A stretch of 64,000 nucleotides of DNA, taken from assembly GCA_963556255.1 (NCBI GenBank), contig OY744604.1, forward strand, positions 21,810,566 through 21,874,565, in the 5' to 3' direction. Made by a program: the position numbers and the translations under genes. Under the pieces are notes generated by a model. The model was not told where the DNA came from. It saw only the letters and a program-made list of their open reading frames with translations, and ran no database searches. The stretch comes from Allolobophora icterica. Its lineage: Eukaryota > Annelida > Clitellata > Crassiclitellata > Lumbricidae. This document shows, one piece after another, positions 19,655 to 30,097 of this stretch (positions are counted from its first letter, which is position 1; each line of letters starts with the position of its first letter).

Positions 19655-20119
19655 TGTGAACTGAGTTTTGTGTACAGTCTTGCAGTGCGAGATGTTAGCG
19701 TATATATTTAGTGCGTTTACTTTAGTTTCACGTGTATATGTATATATGATAGATGTATAACGTATAGTCTTAGTGACACGCGCAATCTCGGCAGCGGCGC
19801 GCTATATGTATATTATTAGAGTTCGCTGAGGCGCACAGAAGACAGGTGTGTCAAGAGGCGCGAAGAATTATGCTGACTAGAAAAGTTTGAATTCGAGTGT
19901 GTTCGCTGTAGTAGTGTGGCTGACTAGTTGAGTTGTAATCGAATTGAGTTCTGTCTGTTTGTTTCTTATTAAACTAAAAGATATTAAACTGTGTTGCTGA
20001 TTAATTCAGGTTATACTTATACGTAGAATTAGTGTTCAAAAGGTGAACGTTAAATAGGCGTTAAGTACGAAGAGAACAAGGATTTAATCAGAAGGATTGT
20101 CAACGGAAGGATTGGGTTG
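19655..20119 (+). repeat. 3' LTR
   Basis: 465 bp, identical to the 5' LTR except that GGCCGGCC and one base are absent. It joins CTATATTTTTT in the flank directly after GGGTTG. Confidence 0.9.
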
Positions 20120-20587
20120 CTATATTTTTTAGAGCATGCTATATAATGCCATAAAATAGGTATACAGATCCAAAGGAACGCGCAAGAACAGTTTTTAATG
20201 GAACCATTTATTTGAGTAAAGAATATTTAATCCTATTCAAAATGTTAAAACATGGTCAGAGATTGGGAAAGCAGATGGATTTGGTTCGCGGATTTCCCTA
20301 CCTCGACTCTCATATCGGTTTCTGTGGTGGCAGTGGCGCATAGACATCGCCTGCGACTTTATGAGCATTGAGCAGCATACAACCCGGAATTTGGAATAGT
20401 CTACCAACATCCGGCTGTTTGAAACCCATACGCTGCCCTTCCTCATACAAACGACTTACAAGGTATATGCTGCAGATAATTTGTACAAGCGTATTTAGTT
20501 GCACATGGCACTTTGTAATGTTATTGTTTATTAAGAAGTCGTCTGTCGTTAACCATGAAACAAATTCATAATTTTGATTGATTGCAG

Positions 20588-21405
20588 CTTACAAAACTTT
20601 TTTAAAGTTCTTTCGACGTGTGGCTTGTGTCGTTTCTGGTGTAATACGACTTCAAGGCCAGATTTACGTTCTTTGTGAACGCTATCAGAATAAGCAGGTT
20701 TCTATCCAGTCCATCCGTGTCTACGATGATGCCCTTCCGTTTGATCTTCTTATGCTGATATCAATCGAAGAAGTGAATCAAGGTGGAAGTCTTGCATCTG
20801 ATGCTGCAGCAAACTGTCTCTACATTTTGGACTTGTTTTCGTCGTGCATCTGGAAGCTAACGATAGAAGATCATAAATTGACGAAATGGTTGTGTAATCT
20901 AATCCTACCCATCAGTTTTACAATCTCCACAGAAGGTCACGTGATAGTGTTTCGACATGATGAAATCTCGAGTGAACTGGAGATCTATGGATCAAACGGA
21001 GCTTTTGTCCGTAGAATTGGGTTGTCGAATAACATTGTTGTACCATGCTGGGTTCCCCCTCTTAATAGGCCTATACTTAGAATATATTTAATTGCTAGTA
21101 TAAATGATCCATTTATAATAATAGTCACTGTGTTCAATTGTGTAGTCAGAAGAAGTGCAATCGATGGTTTTCCAATAGGTTTTAGTCTAGTTTCTAGTAA
21201 TGCATCTACAGCTAACGGACAGATTATCGGTCAAGTAAGCCACCCCTTCGATAGCATAACTGACTCATATTGGCGCTGGAAAATGAACGACTCAACGTTA
21301 AAGTTTAATATTGATTTTATTAATATCGATTTCGACGATTATCTAATTGTGGCAGATAAAATTCTTCCAGTTTTTTTTAGTTATAGATCTTGTTACTTCC
21401 ATTGA
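20588..21405 (+). CDS. Propeller gene A, exon 2 (secreted propeller-like body)
   Basis: The exon follows TTGATTGATTGCAG and continues open to a stop at 21403-21405, about 272 residues. It fits exon 1 at 9495-9639 (donor phase 1, acceptor completing the codon). The protein has repeated beta-strand-like blocks, for example IQSIRVYDD, CLYILDLFSSCIWKLTIED and LEIYGSNGAFVRRIGL, of the kind seen in NHL/YWTD-type propellers; a complete propeller would need more blades, so it may be a partial one. The closest relative in the window is 34080-34891, with long identical stretches such as RVYDD/RVYED, PFDLLML and YGSNG. The 3' UTR (21570-21640) is also shared with that locus. The fold is inferred from pattern; the function is unknown. 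Confidence 0.65.
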
Positions 21406-21614
21406 TTCGAATATATCCACCGGTTGAAATTGATCCCTGGAATGCTTATGTAGAACAAAATGTTTTGTTAATAATGCTTGAACATTAAAGTTGAATTTGT
21501 TGACATCTGTGTTTCATAAAACTACATTTTTCAATAATGCCCTCTTGTAAGTTGAGTAACTTTGCTTCAAATATTATCTAGCGACATAACTATGCTGATG
21601 TACGAAAAGGAAAG

Positions 21615-21620
21615 AATAAA
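21615..21620 (+). terminator. Poly(A) signal of propeller gene A
   Basis: AATAAA inside a block (TTATCTAGCGACATAACT... from 21577) that is conserved downstream of the paralogue at 35573-35640. Confidence 0.5.
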
Positions 21621-21796
21621 CTTGATGGTCTGGACAATAATTTATGTGGCACTATAGGATATGCCTCCAATCTTCTACGTTTTGTGCTTTTCAAGGATTC
21701 ATTAATCTTTCAAAAGCATTGCTGTAAGGTTGATGTATCTTTCCACTGACTTTCAAACCCAAACTGAGACATTCTCAAATTCGAATTTATTTTGGG

Positions 21797-21960
21797 GTCT
21801 CGTAGTCGAGTTGATAGAGCGTTCGTCTTGTTACGCTTAGTAAACGGGTTCAAGCCTCCACTATGGCGATTACGGTGTAGGGATCAGGAGAAAGTCCATC
21901 ACTGACATTTGCTACGCGTCTTATAAACAATTTTATTGACCACGTGTCCGTGGTCAATAA
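21797..21960 (+). repeat. tRNA-derived SINE
   Basis: The head GGGGTCTCGTAGTCGAGTTGATAGAGCG looks like a tRNA D-arm region, and GGGTTCAAGCC is a good B box. The 3' end folds as ATTGACCACG-TGTC-CGTGGTCAAT (21936-21959), followed by a (TGATGA)n tail. Confidence 0.6.
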
Positions 21961-22180
21961 TGATGATGACGATGACGACAATGATGATGATGATGATGAT
22001 GATGATAATGATGATGATGATAATAATAATAATAATATAATATAATATAATAAAATAATAATATAATAATAATTATAGCGGCGACCTTTAGGGGTACCTT
22101 CACCAACTTAGAACTAGACGAATAGGGCTCATTCCAGACAATTCTAAAAAAAATAATAATAAATAATAATCTGAATAATA
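21960..22180. repeat. (TGA)n, (TAA)n and (ATAAT)n microsatellites
   Basis: Long trinucleotide and pentanucleotide runs from 21960 to 22075 and again at 22145-22200. The interval 22076-22140 is unique. Confidence 0.9.
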
Positions 22181-22361
22181 ATAATAATAATTAACAATAA
22201 CACTGCAACAAGAAGAGGCTTCTTAAAGTCCTTGCATCTCTGCTATTCAAAGACATGCAAGCACAAGAAACCCGAGGGTGACGTGACTGACGTCCCAGTG
22301 GGGTCCATACATTGAATGTTACGTAGAGTTGTATATATTATAACACAGGCGCTGTGATCAG

Positions 22362-22520
22362 CATGCAGAATTTTACAGTAACTGCATTGTCTTTTGAACA
22401 CTTCTTTCTTTATTCGTCGGGTTATTTTTTTATTATGCCCAGCTCTCAGAAATGCAATCTTGCATTCAACATTTCAGCCAGAACCATCTCAAGAGACATA
22501 AACTATTTTCATCTAAATTT
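22362..22520. repeat. Duplicated block, copy 2
   Basis: Matches 3247-3410. Here it lies about 950 bp downstream of propeller gene A. Confidence 0.6.
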
Positions 22521-23160
22521 TTATATTAATTTCAAGTTACGTAGTTAGTCTATAGTATCAAGTAGTTAATAGTTAGTTGGTTAGTTAGACTCATTTATGG
22601 ACACATCAATACTAACATAGAAGAAAGTATGACACCAATCTTAGTTTAACTTGTGTAGGTCAATGAGTCAGCGAAAAGGATCAAGCAGATCTGCTAAGGA
22701 CTCGGCTTACTAATTTGAAAAGTTAATAAGAACTTACACGAAGACAACACAAGCATTCTAACTTTAGCATAAAGAAATTTAGAATGAACTTTGAGTTAAT
22801 GGAATAGATTATACAGTACAGGTTGGAATAATGAGTAGTCAACAATTAGCAAATCTTTAGGCAAATTGAGGAGGACTCAGCTTTTTGGATTGATTATAAA
22901 TATGGTATTTCGACTTTACATTCAGTGTTCTCATAATATACATAAGAGTATTTAATAAAAAGTTAAAATTAGGTTATTTTCGAGCTAAGCAACAGTCAGC
23001 AGAATCCAGAGATATTATCAGAGTGCGCCTCTTTTTATTCTCTCTTGATACGCCATATAAATGAGATAGACAATTACAGTCATGATTACAATGTGATTAT
23101 TACAAAATATTGCTTGCAATAATTAATTATGAACATCACAGCATATCATAGCAATTGATA
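22521..23160. other. No supported feature
   Basis: AT-rich. I see no coding or repeat signature apart from short TTAGT-type runs. Confidence 0.5.
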
Positions 23161-23330
23161 CAAAGCTCTGACACCCACGTTTTTGGACCAACAGTGATTC
23201 CATTGTTTAGCATCCGTTGCCACCAGTGGCAAAATGCAGGCCCATTAAACGAGGCTGATTAGAGATGCACGCGTTCTGTTACACTATACTGGGGCGTTGT
23301 ATGTCTACAAAATGAACTTACACTCTAACC
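23161..23330 (+). promoter_or_regulatory. Second copy of the propeller-gene upstream block
   Basis: CTCTGACACCCACGTTTTTGG, TTGCCACCAG and CTGATTAGAGATGCAC align with 9129-9240. No signal-peptide exon follows; instead a P-like transposon begins at 23463. Confidence 0.5.
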
Positions 23331-23741
23331 TTGGGGCGACTATAGCGTATGCAGAATAGATTCTTTTGAAGCGGAAGGCTTCGCTCCGAACTAGAGGCTC
23401 CAAGCAGAGACATAATTGTAGTTCCGTGTAGACCCTTTCAGAGAGATTTTATATATCAAGACCATCGATATCTATATTTAGACCTGGATTGAGCTTAGCC
23501 TATTCGTTCTGCACGAATCGGCGCGGTCGGCGAACAGGCCTTTCCGCCATCTTCCTACTCTTATTCTATTAGCTGTGCGTTTCATACCTGTAATAAAGTT
23601 TCGACTAAGACCTTCAAGTAAAGAGCATTTCCACACTCAATGCAAGCTAACCAACCGTTAATTGATGTTCAGTCGTCTTACTACGACTAGTACAAATTAG
23701 TATGTGTTGTTTAGCAACAATTCTTTAGTAAAGAACCAAAG

Positions 23742-24338
23742 GGCGTCCATATAGTACGTAGGCTACGCACAGCATAACGCATAGAGGTAGAGAGGTCAGG
23801 TATGCAAGCGTGGGGTCAGCGGAAAATGTACGTATGCATTATGCGGGGTTATGTCCATATATTACGTACGCATGGAGGGAGAGGGGGGGGGGTAACCGAA
23901 ATGCATGTGTTGCGTACGCTTGCGAATGGGGGGGAGGGTTGGGGTCTACTGATAATGTACGTACGCATAGGAAACGGGGCCTTCGAGTTGATTGGCCTTC
24001 AAATGAGCTAGAGTTCAGTCTTTCCAGCTATCCGGTACTACCAGAGGAAGTAGGACTGGGAGAGGTGTGACTTGTATGCCACCTTACCTCTGAACGCTAT
24101 TACTAAACTATCACACAACTCAGCAGTGAGTCCATGGATTACTCAACCTTCAATCTGGCCTAAAGTGCAGACAGTCGCTGCAGCCTGGACCTGTGGTACT
24201 GACACATTCTGCAGCTGTCTTGGTGGGGGGGGGGGTGCGTCAACCGTACGTAACCAGGTGGGGGTGGTAGAAAAAAGTACGTGTGCGAACAGGGAGGGTC
24301 CAATTTTCCTGAATTTTTGCGTACGTAATATATGGAAT
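23742..24338. mobile_element. TIR element nested in the P-like transposon
   Basis: CCATATAGTACGTAGGC at 23748 is inverted at about 24317-24335 (GCGTACGTAATATATGG). Further CATATATTACGTACGC copies occur inside. G-rich runs with GTACG occur throughout. The right end appears to have lost its outermost bases and I cannot identify a target duplication. Confidence 0.5.
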
Positions 24339-25580
24339 GATTTAAAATAATGCCTCGTTTGCTTCGGGATATCTCTCAAAGGCACATAATCCACCTCCCT
24401 CCGAAGGGTCTGACTTCACCCTCCCCACAGATGGCGCCACTGGAGAAAAGTCTTCCTCCCTGCCCCTGGGACACAGGCCAGGCCGAACACTTCGTATCAT
24501 TCCAGACCGTCAGCACCACCTCAGACGACGACCTACACCTCCTCATTCCCGCGCAATGATGACTGGTATGACCACCACCACCTACCATTACATCACATCA
24601 CGGCAGTGACAAGTCATTTGGCAACTTTGGACTCCTATATCAGACGCTCCAGCTACACGCATCCTAACTACTCTACAGCCCATCATAGTCGAGATCACCG
24701 TCAGAGCCAAGGACACTTTGTCATTCCCCTTTCAGACCTTACTTACCTCCTGCAACAACCTCTCTCCTGCCTCCTGGACCTTTTGCAAGACAGACACCCA
24801 GTTCTCTAGCCCATGAAGCTACATATAAAATATCCACAATAATTTCTGTTTTGATGTATATATCACTGAGCTGAATTAGTATTGAATTACTAATCAGTTA
24901 GTGTGTGTATTCTATATCTATGTCTACGGGGAATCTAGCTACAGATAATTCTCTTTTCCACAATATATTATTTATTATAATGACAAGAGCACGTACTCGC
25001 GTACAGATTACAGGTTAAGAATCATGCAGATAATAATAATAATAATGACAGTGAATGCAATAATAATTATAATTATATTATTAATCTACTTATCTTCATT
25101 CGTGCATGTCAGTCTGTCTGTTCTTAGCGTCTCCCCATCTCCTGACTCTGCCACGTCTCTCCTTCGTCCGATCTTCCTCCAGCTTCCTTGTCGACCGTCT
25201 TCTTCCAACACCAGGCAATGACTGCCGTTTCCCAACTCCTCAGTCCCTCTCATCCTCTTGCTAATTCCATCCCTCCTCTCAGCTCGATCCTCTCCCAGCA
25301 GCTATTCTGCGGCTCGTAACCACTCATCCTCCAATTCCTTACCCTTCTCTCCTTCTTTGTCGAACCTCGGCTAGTCTGAATCTATCTGCTCAAGGTAACT
25401 TCTTTGTTGTCTACGACTCAGCTAGTATAAGTATAATCATCACTGCTATCAACCATGTTCTGCCTGGCAGACCAACTGACCGTCTATTTTTATTTCATCT
25501 GAGCAAAGCTCCTCACTGCTTAGCTCAGTCTGGCTCACAGCTTAGTGAATGCTAAAATACCAATACACTGATACACATCA
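24339..25580. other. Interior of the P-like transposon without recognisable genes
   Basis: Pyrimidine-rich, with short frames only. I looked for the rest of the P transposase here and did not recognise it. Confidence 0.4.
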
Positions 25581-26207
25581 TTAACAACAATCATCATAAT
25601 CAGCTGTGCTATATACATTTACTAAACTCATGGGCGTAACTTTGGTATAAAAAGTTGGGGCACCATTTACCCCTTGGTACCATTGACGAAGAGTTTCTGG
25701 ATGAGGGAGTGCAAGGTGAAAAGTACGGCGCACATAATTGTATGCCTTCAGAGAGTAGAAGGCTAGTGTCAATGCAAAAGATCTAAGACCATCGGGGTAG
25801 GATGAACGTGTTGGTCTAGCAGACTTCTGATTCATGATCCGTTTCATTAGTAGCTGAGATACTCCAGTGAAAGTGCTTTCGAGTAATTTCTCACAACCAG
25901 AAGAGATCATGTCATTCTTCCTCAATTCTGACACAATTTCTGACAGCGACTTGACTCTGTGCCTGAGACGTTGAACTTTGGCATTGCTGCAATTTAAGCG
26001 CTTCTGTACTGCAACAGCACGATCAACAACAACATCCATTTTCCTTTTCAGAGATCTTGGACTATCTTTTATCGAATAGGAGTGATCCTTCTCAGGCAGT
26101 ACAACTGTAGGCGATGTTAACGGTGCACACGGTTCTGACATCTGTGTATTCATGGCAGCCTCAACTTGCTGCAATCGCTCTTTCGGGGGTTTCCGAGACT
26201 TCACAAC
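25581..26207 (-). CDS. P-like transposase, exon 3
   Basis: Follows the acceptor TGTGTTAG|GTTGTG and continues to a stop at 25581. It encodes a basic linker, a coiled-coil-like segment (about RLRHRVKSLSEIVSELRKND) and a region reading SFALTLAFYSLKAYNYVRR...LPHPETLRQW. The latter is characteristic of THAP9 and P-element transposases, just after the coiled coil. The last ~16 residues (APTFYTKVTPMSLV...) are encoded by the end of a MITE (25629-25665) that interrupts the gene, giving it a new stop. The three exons total 891 nt with consistent phases, about 296 residues, against roughly 750-900 for complete family members. Confidence 0.8.
   Translation of the reverse strand, partial: VVKSRKPPKERLQQVEAAMNTQMSEPCAPLTSPTVVLPEKDHSYSIKDSPRSLKRKMDVVVDRAVAVQKRLNCSNAKVQRLRHRVKSLSEIVSELRKNDMISSGCEKLLESTFTGVSQLLMKRIMNQKSARPTRSSYPDGLRSFALTLAFYSLKAYNYVRRTFHLALPHPETLRQWYQGVNGAPTFYTKVTPMSLVNVYSTADYDDCC
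25625..25668 (-). repeat. MITE end that supplies the transposase stop
   Basis: The minus strand reads ACTTTTTATACCAAAGTTACGCCC, matching the right end of the MITE at 31207-31232. Only the end is recognisable here. Confidence 0.55.
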
Positions 26208-26662
26208 CTAACACAGCAACAAGCAACATAAAATCAAGAATACAGCTGATAATGGAAAACATACATGTGGTTGATAGGCTGTTCAGAGGTAGCCCTAACC
26301 CAGAACATACTATTGTGCTATGTATTATTGTATCCTTGCGTTTTTCTCTGGATGGTTACCAAAAAAAATGAAATGAATGTGCTTGTGCTTTTGACACATC
26401 TCTGTAAACACGTCAGGTGCCAGGTATGGGCTGGGACTGAATTTATGCACTATATAAATCCAATGTTCCTTGTAAAAGTACATATTTGACATATTTGACT
26501 GGCTCTGGACTTGGATCAAGGGATGTCTAAGTGGTGTCCTGTGCTTTGCTGACTTATACAAACTACTATCATGGTCTAAAACGATGTTACCATGTTTATA
26601 ATTGTCTATATTTCATAACAGCAGCATAAATCAACAACAGCTTTACAAAACAATAAATATAT

Positions 26663-26733
26663 TAATTAACGGTGTGCACAATTCTGACATCAGTCTGTCT
26701 ATTCATGGTGGCCTCAACTTGCTGCAGTCACTC
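26663..26733 (-). pseudogene. Partial duplicate of transposase exon 3 within intron 2
   Basis: About 70 bp (GTGTGCACAATTCTGACATC ... GGCCTCAACTTGCTGCAG) match exon 3 at 26116-26181 with scattered changes. It is too short to encode a domain. Confidence 0.7.
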
Positions 26734-26842
26734 TTAATTAATTAATTAAATTATCCTCAGTTCACCAGTTTAAATAAATAATAGCTGACAGATGTGTATG
26801 ATGTAAAAAGTTGTTGCAGGAAAAATCAGTATGGAAAGAAAC

Positions 26843-27038
26843 CTTAACAAGGTGATCAGGTAAGGTAAAGATGGTTGGCACAGATCCAGGATGAAGTCTG
26901 ACTGTCTGTCCAGTTCGATCAAAGCAGCTTGGCTGAAAGTGATCAGAGCAAACGACCGATTTATTTGATGGTGCAAAACTTTCTCGATGCATATTGTTCA
27001 CCCACTGTTTCAGCATTTCCGGCTGGGAATGTGGAAAT
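26843..27038 (-). CDS. P-like transposase, exon 2 (THAP domain, C-terminal part)
   Basis: Bounded by the acceptor TCAACAG|ATTTCC and the donor GTTAAG|GTTTCT. It contains the THAP hallmarks: a tryptophan (LKQWVNNM), the C-x2-H pair in VVCSDHF, then CFD and the closing SVPTIF. Phases join cleanly to exon 1 (phase 2) and exon 3 (phase 0). Confidence 0.85.
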
Positions 27039-27522
27039 CTGTTGATATATTCAGCATATTCACAAATTTCAATTAGTAAATATGCGTTAGTACAAATTGC
27101 AAATATTTATTATACATCTATATAAGAATTTTGGGTGAGGAATTGTGATTAAGATGCGAAACTGGCAACTTTAAAGGTGCATGATGCAATGGTTTGGGAT
27201 GATGTTTGGGACGTGTAAGTGGGGGTCTTCCCGAATCCCCGAAAGTGGTGGATAAGCAAAATTGTTTGAATTCCTGAAAACAATTGTCTGCCATTTGTTC
27301 GAATACTGAAAACTACTATGGATTAGCCGGCCAATATCCTGAATAGGGTAAAAATAGCTTTCCGGCGAAGTTCTGTTTCGGGAATTAGCCGCGAACCCGT
27401 GTAAGCGATAGGCCTATGGGTATTTCGCATGATTGAAGTCCGTATTCACTTGAATTTATTTTCATTTTCATCAGAACTCCGCTCACTCAGTACTAAAATA
27501 GTCAGTAAATAGGCATACTCAC

Positions 27523-27590
27523 ACATGAAACGACTGTGGTGCTCCTTTAAATTGCTGATTAGAACAGTTTATAGCCGCGCAACAAGGCAT
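27523..27590 (-). CDS. P-like transposase, exon 1 (THAP domain start)
   Basis: Starts MPCCAAINCSNQQFKG, the N-terminal zinc-ligand cysteines of a THAP domain, and ends at the near-consensus donor CATGT|GTGAGTAT. The ATG is fixed because the THAP domain normally begins at the first residue. It lies just inside the right terminal repeat of the element. Confidence 0.85.
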
Positions 27591-27922
27591 CTTCAGTCAA
27601 CATTCGACAACACTCAGAGGAGCAAGATGGAAGGTCGCTGACCTCATTTCTCAGCCCCCTTAGCGCAATCCAGGTCTAAATATAGATATCGATGATCAAG
27701 ACACCGTCTCAACGGCCAATAAAAGAAACTAAATTTAAATATGAGTCACGGGACCCTCATTTTTGTAATCCATAAGGCATCAGCAGCAATTTTTCTGACA
27801 TCTAATACTTATGAAGAGTCTGATTCGAATTTCTATAAAAAAAAAATTTCTGAAGTATTTGTTTGGTTCGAAATAAATCCTGCACAATTAAACCTATCGG
27901 AATGCATTGATCATGCCATTGA

Positions 27923-28013
27923 CTCAGGCTGTCTGTTCTGCCAGTAGTTAAGATTTATCGCATAACATGTACTTGTACAGCGCAGTGCGTTTGCAGGCGC
28001 TTAATTAAAGAAT
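27923..28013 (+). repeat. SINE 3' part
   Basis: CAGGCTGTCTGTTCTG ... ATCGCATAACATGTAC ... GCAGTGCGTTTGCAGGCGCT closely matches 61444-61536, where a full copy with a tRNA-like head is present. The tail here is (AAT)n. Confidence 0.8.
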
Positions 28014-28205
28014 AATAATAATTATTATTATTATTATTAATATTGCTACATTCGCCAAAAATTGACTATAATCCATTTCACAGAAAATATAGAGAGCAAC
28101 AAAATAGAGTGCTTAAATCAACAAGCACGTAATTAGTGCACTTTTGCTGCATTTAGTTATATTAATTTTCTTATTATGCATTTTCTTTACAAATAAAAAC
28201 AATAA

Positions 28206-28284
28206 TAATATTGAAATTAATAATAGTGTAAGTAATAGTAATACGGTATTACTATTACTTACACTATTATTAATTTCAATATTA
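28206..28284. repeat. Perfect 79-bp palindrome
   Basis: Two 39-nt arms that are exact inverse complements (28206-28244 and 28246-28284) around a single G at 28245. It can form a cruciform with essentially no loop. Many programs would call it a transposon end or an assembly fold-back. Confidence 0.95.
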
Positions 28285-28321
28285 CTAATACTAGTAATGG
28301 TAGTAGTAGTGATAGTAGTGG

Positions 28322-28400
28322 AAGTAGTAAGTAAGTATATTCTTTATTAAATCAGCTGCCAAACAGCACTCTTGTGAACAACGTCTATTACATAAATCTT
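28322..28400 (-). repeat. SINE 3' end with (ACTT)n tail
   Basis: On the minus strand, GATTTAATAAAGAATATACT followed by an (ACTT)n-type tail, the same family as 12421-12492. Confidence 0.6.
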
Positions 28401-29634
28401 CTAAAGTAAATAAATAAACATACATCCGTAAATTGGGTCATTATCCGAAATGTTACAAATTTGATTATGGAAAAACGAAAACTTTTTCTCCTCCTAAATT
28501 TGTTGCAAGTGCTTTCTTTAGTCATGTACATAGTTAAATTTGACTAATTTGAAAGAAATCCACTATATTTGTAATCATAAGTTAAAACATTTTCAGATTT
28601 TATTCAGTTAAAACTCCTCCTTTGTCATTACCATCCACCTTTTTTGTTAAATCATAATTAATCAATAGCAATTTCTTAAATGTAGATGAAACCAGCATTA
28701 GGTAATTTTTTTGAAATTAATACAACAGGTTTTTCCTTAACAAAATATATTAGTGCGGTGTCGAGAAATTAAGATATTTGTCGAAATTATTAAGAAATCG
28801 CTAAAGTATTTTCAGCTACAGAAAAAAATTCTGAGCATCATTAACTATAACTGTATGCTATATGCATTAGATACAAGTTGAACAATATTTTAAGAGTTGC
28901 TAGTAAATTTTATTTACTTGCAAATCTTCTTTATATAAAAAAATTCACACAGGAATGGTAATAACCTTTAAAAATACATGTAATTCACTCTTAGCAATGC
29001 GTCATTACCATCCGTGACAACATAGGAATGTCATGAGAAAATCACAGAAATCTGATGTATTCAGATGGTAATGATGAAAAACAACCGCGGATAGTTATGA
29101 CATAATGAGGAAATTTATTACAGATGTCAAACATTTTCACGTGAATTTCTGTATCAGATAAGTAATTTCAAACAGTTCAACAAAAGCTGTAAATAAAATA
29201 AGTAATCAATGCTGTAATCTACCTAAACCCGGAAATACAACACAAGATGGTAATGAAACAGGAATTTACTTTTGTTCTCATTTGGAACAAACAACATTCA
29301 AGTAAAAATGAAACACTATGAATTTCAAAAGAAATCGGCGTGATCCCATTAATAGTTGAAAATATCTTGTTTCTTTTCTTTTTATTTTAGCAAGTAAGCA
29401 CGCTCTGTAAAAGTTATAGGCTTCCGAAAAATTCAACTGGTAATGATGCTTATTTCCATGGACAAGTATAAATAGCCTTAACCCTTCGTCGGGCGGAAAA
29501 AAAACTATACAACTAAGGGCGTGGGGTCAATTTTGACCCCAGAGTAGTTATCATGTAATTCGAATAAAATAAGCACTTAGATTGCACGAGAAGGTCATTA
29601 TTATTATTATTCACTGAAATGTCATTATTTGTTG

Positions 29635-30050
29635 TACTTCCTCATGACGAAACGTCATAAAATGACGTCATGGCATGACGTTACGTCATGATGTCATGAC
29701 GCCACATGCAACAAAAGGCTTGTAATGCTGTTCTTACCCTAATGTTTAGCGCCCTCAATAAAATATAATGACGCTTCCTCATGACAACACGTCATGACGT
29801 GACGTCATGACGTGTTGTCATGACGTGGTGTCATGACATGACGTCACGTCATAATGTCATGACGCCACATATAAACATAGGCTTGTAATGCTGTTCCTAC
29901 CCTAATGTTCAACACCCTCAATACAATATAATGACGCTTTCTCATGACATGACGTCACGTCATGATGTCATGACGCCACATACAAGCATAGGCTTGTAAT
30001 ACTGTTCTTACCTTAATGTATAGTGCCCTCAGTACAATGAAATGACGCTA
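29635..30050. repeat. Three ~140-bp repeats rich in TGACGTCA
   Basis: Units ending in ATGACGCCACAT...GGCTTGTAAT.CTGTTC.TACC...AATG occur three times (29635, 29775 and 29940). Each starts with clustered CATGACGTCA/TGACGTCA palindromes. TGACGTCA is the CRE/ATF core, but here it may simply be a subterminal repeat of the transposon. Confidence 0.75.
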
Positions 30051-30097
30051 GAATGAACATAGGAGACTGCTAGGAGCCCAGGAAAGTATTTCATCAA

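Larger units (their letters stand above)
13175..20119 (+). mobile_element. Full-length Gmr1-like LTR retrotransposon
   Basis: Two near-identical LTRs enclose a leader with tandem repeats, one long gag-pol frame and a polypurine tract. The pol domain order is protease, integrase, reverse transcriptase, RNase H. This is the order of Ty1/copia elements, although the RT, RNase H and integrase are Ty3/gypsy-like. The combination defines the Gmr1-like group first reported from cod and other deuterostomes. The LTRs differ only by an 8-bp and a 1-bp indel, so insertion was recent. No target-site duplication is evident: the bases before the 5' LTR (GATGTA) do not match those after the 3' LTR (CTATAT). 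Confidence 0.92.
23463..27694 (-). mobile_element. P-element-like transposon with THAP transposase gene
   Basis: The termini are inverted repeats of about 29 bp with core ATCGATATCTATATTTAGAC (23463-23491 and 27666-27694). The 8-bp target duplication ATCAAGAC is exact (23455-23462 and 27695-27702), the length made by P transposases. A three-exon gene on the minus strand starts 104 bp inside the right end and encodes a THAP DNA-binding domain and the P/THAP9-type helical region. The catalytic part of the transposase is missing, and other repeats have inserted, so the copy is inactive. Confidence 0.88.

Noticed and set aside
25581..27590. Host THAP-domain regulatory gene
   Set aside because: The inverted ends and exact 8-bp duplication enclose it, so it is better explained as a P-like transposase.
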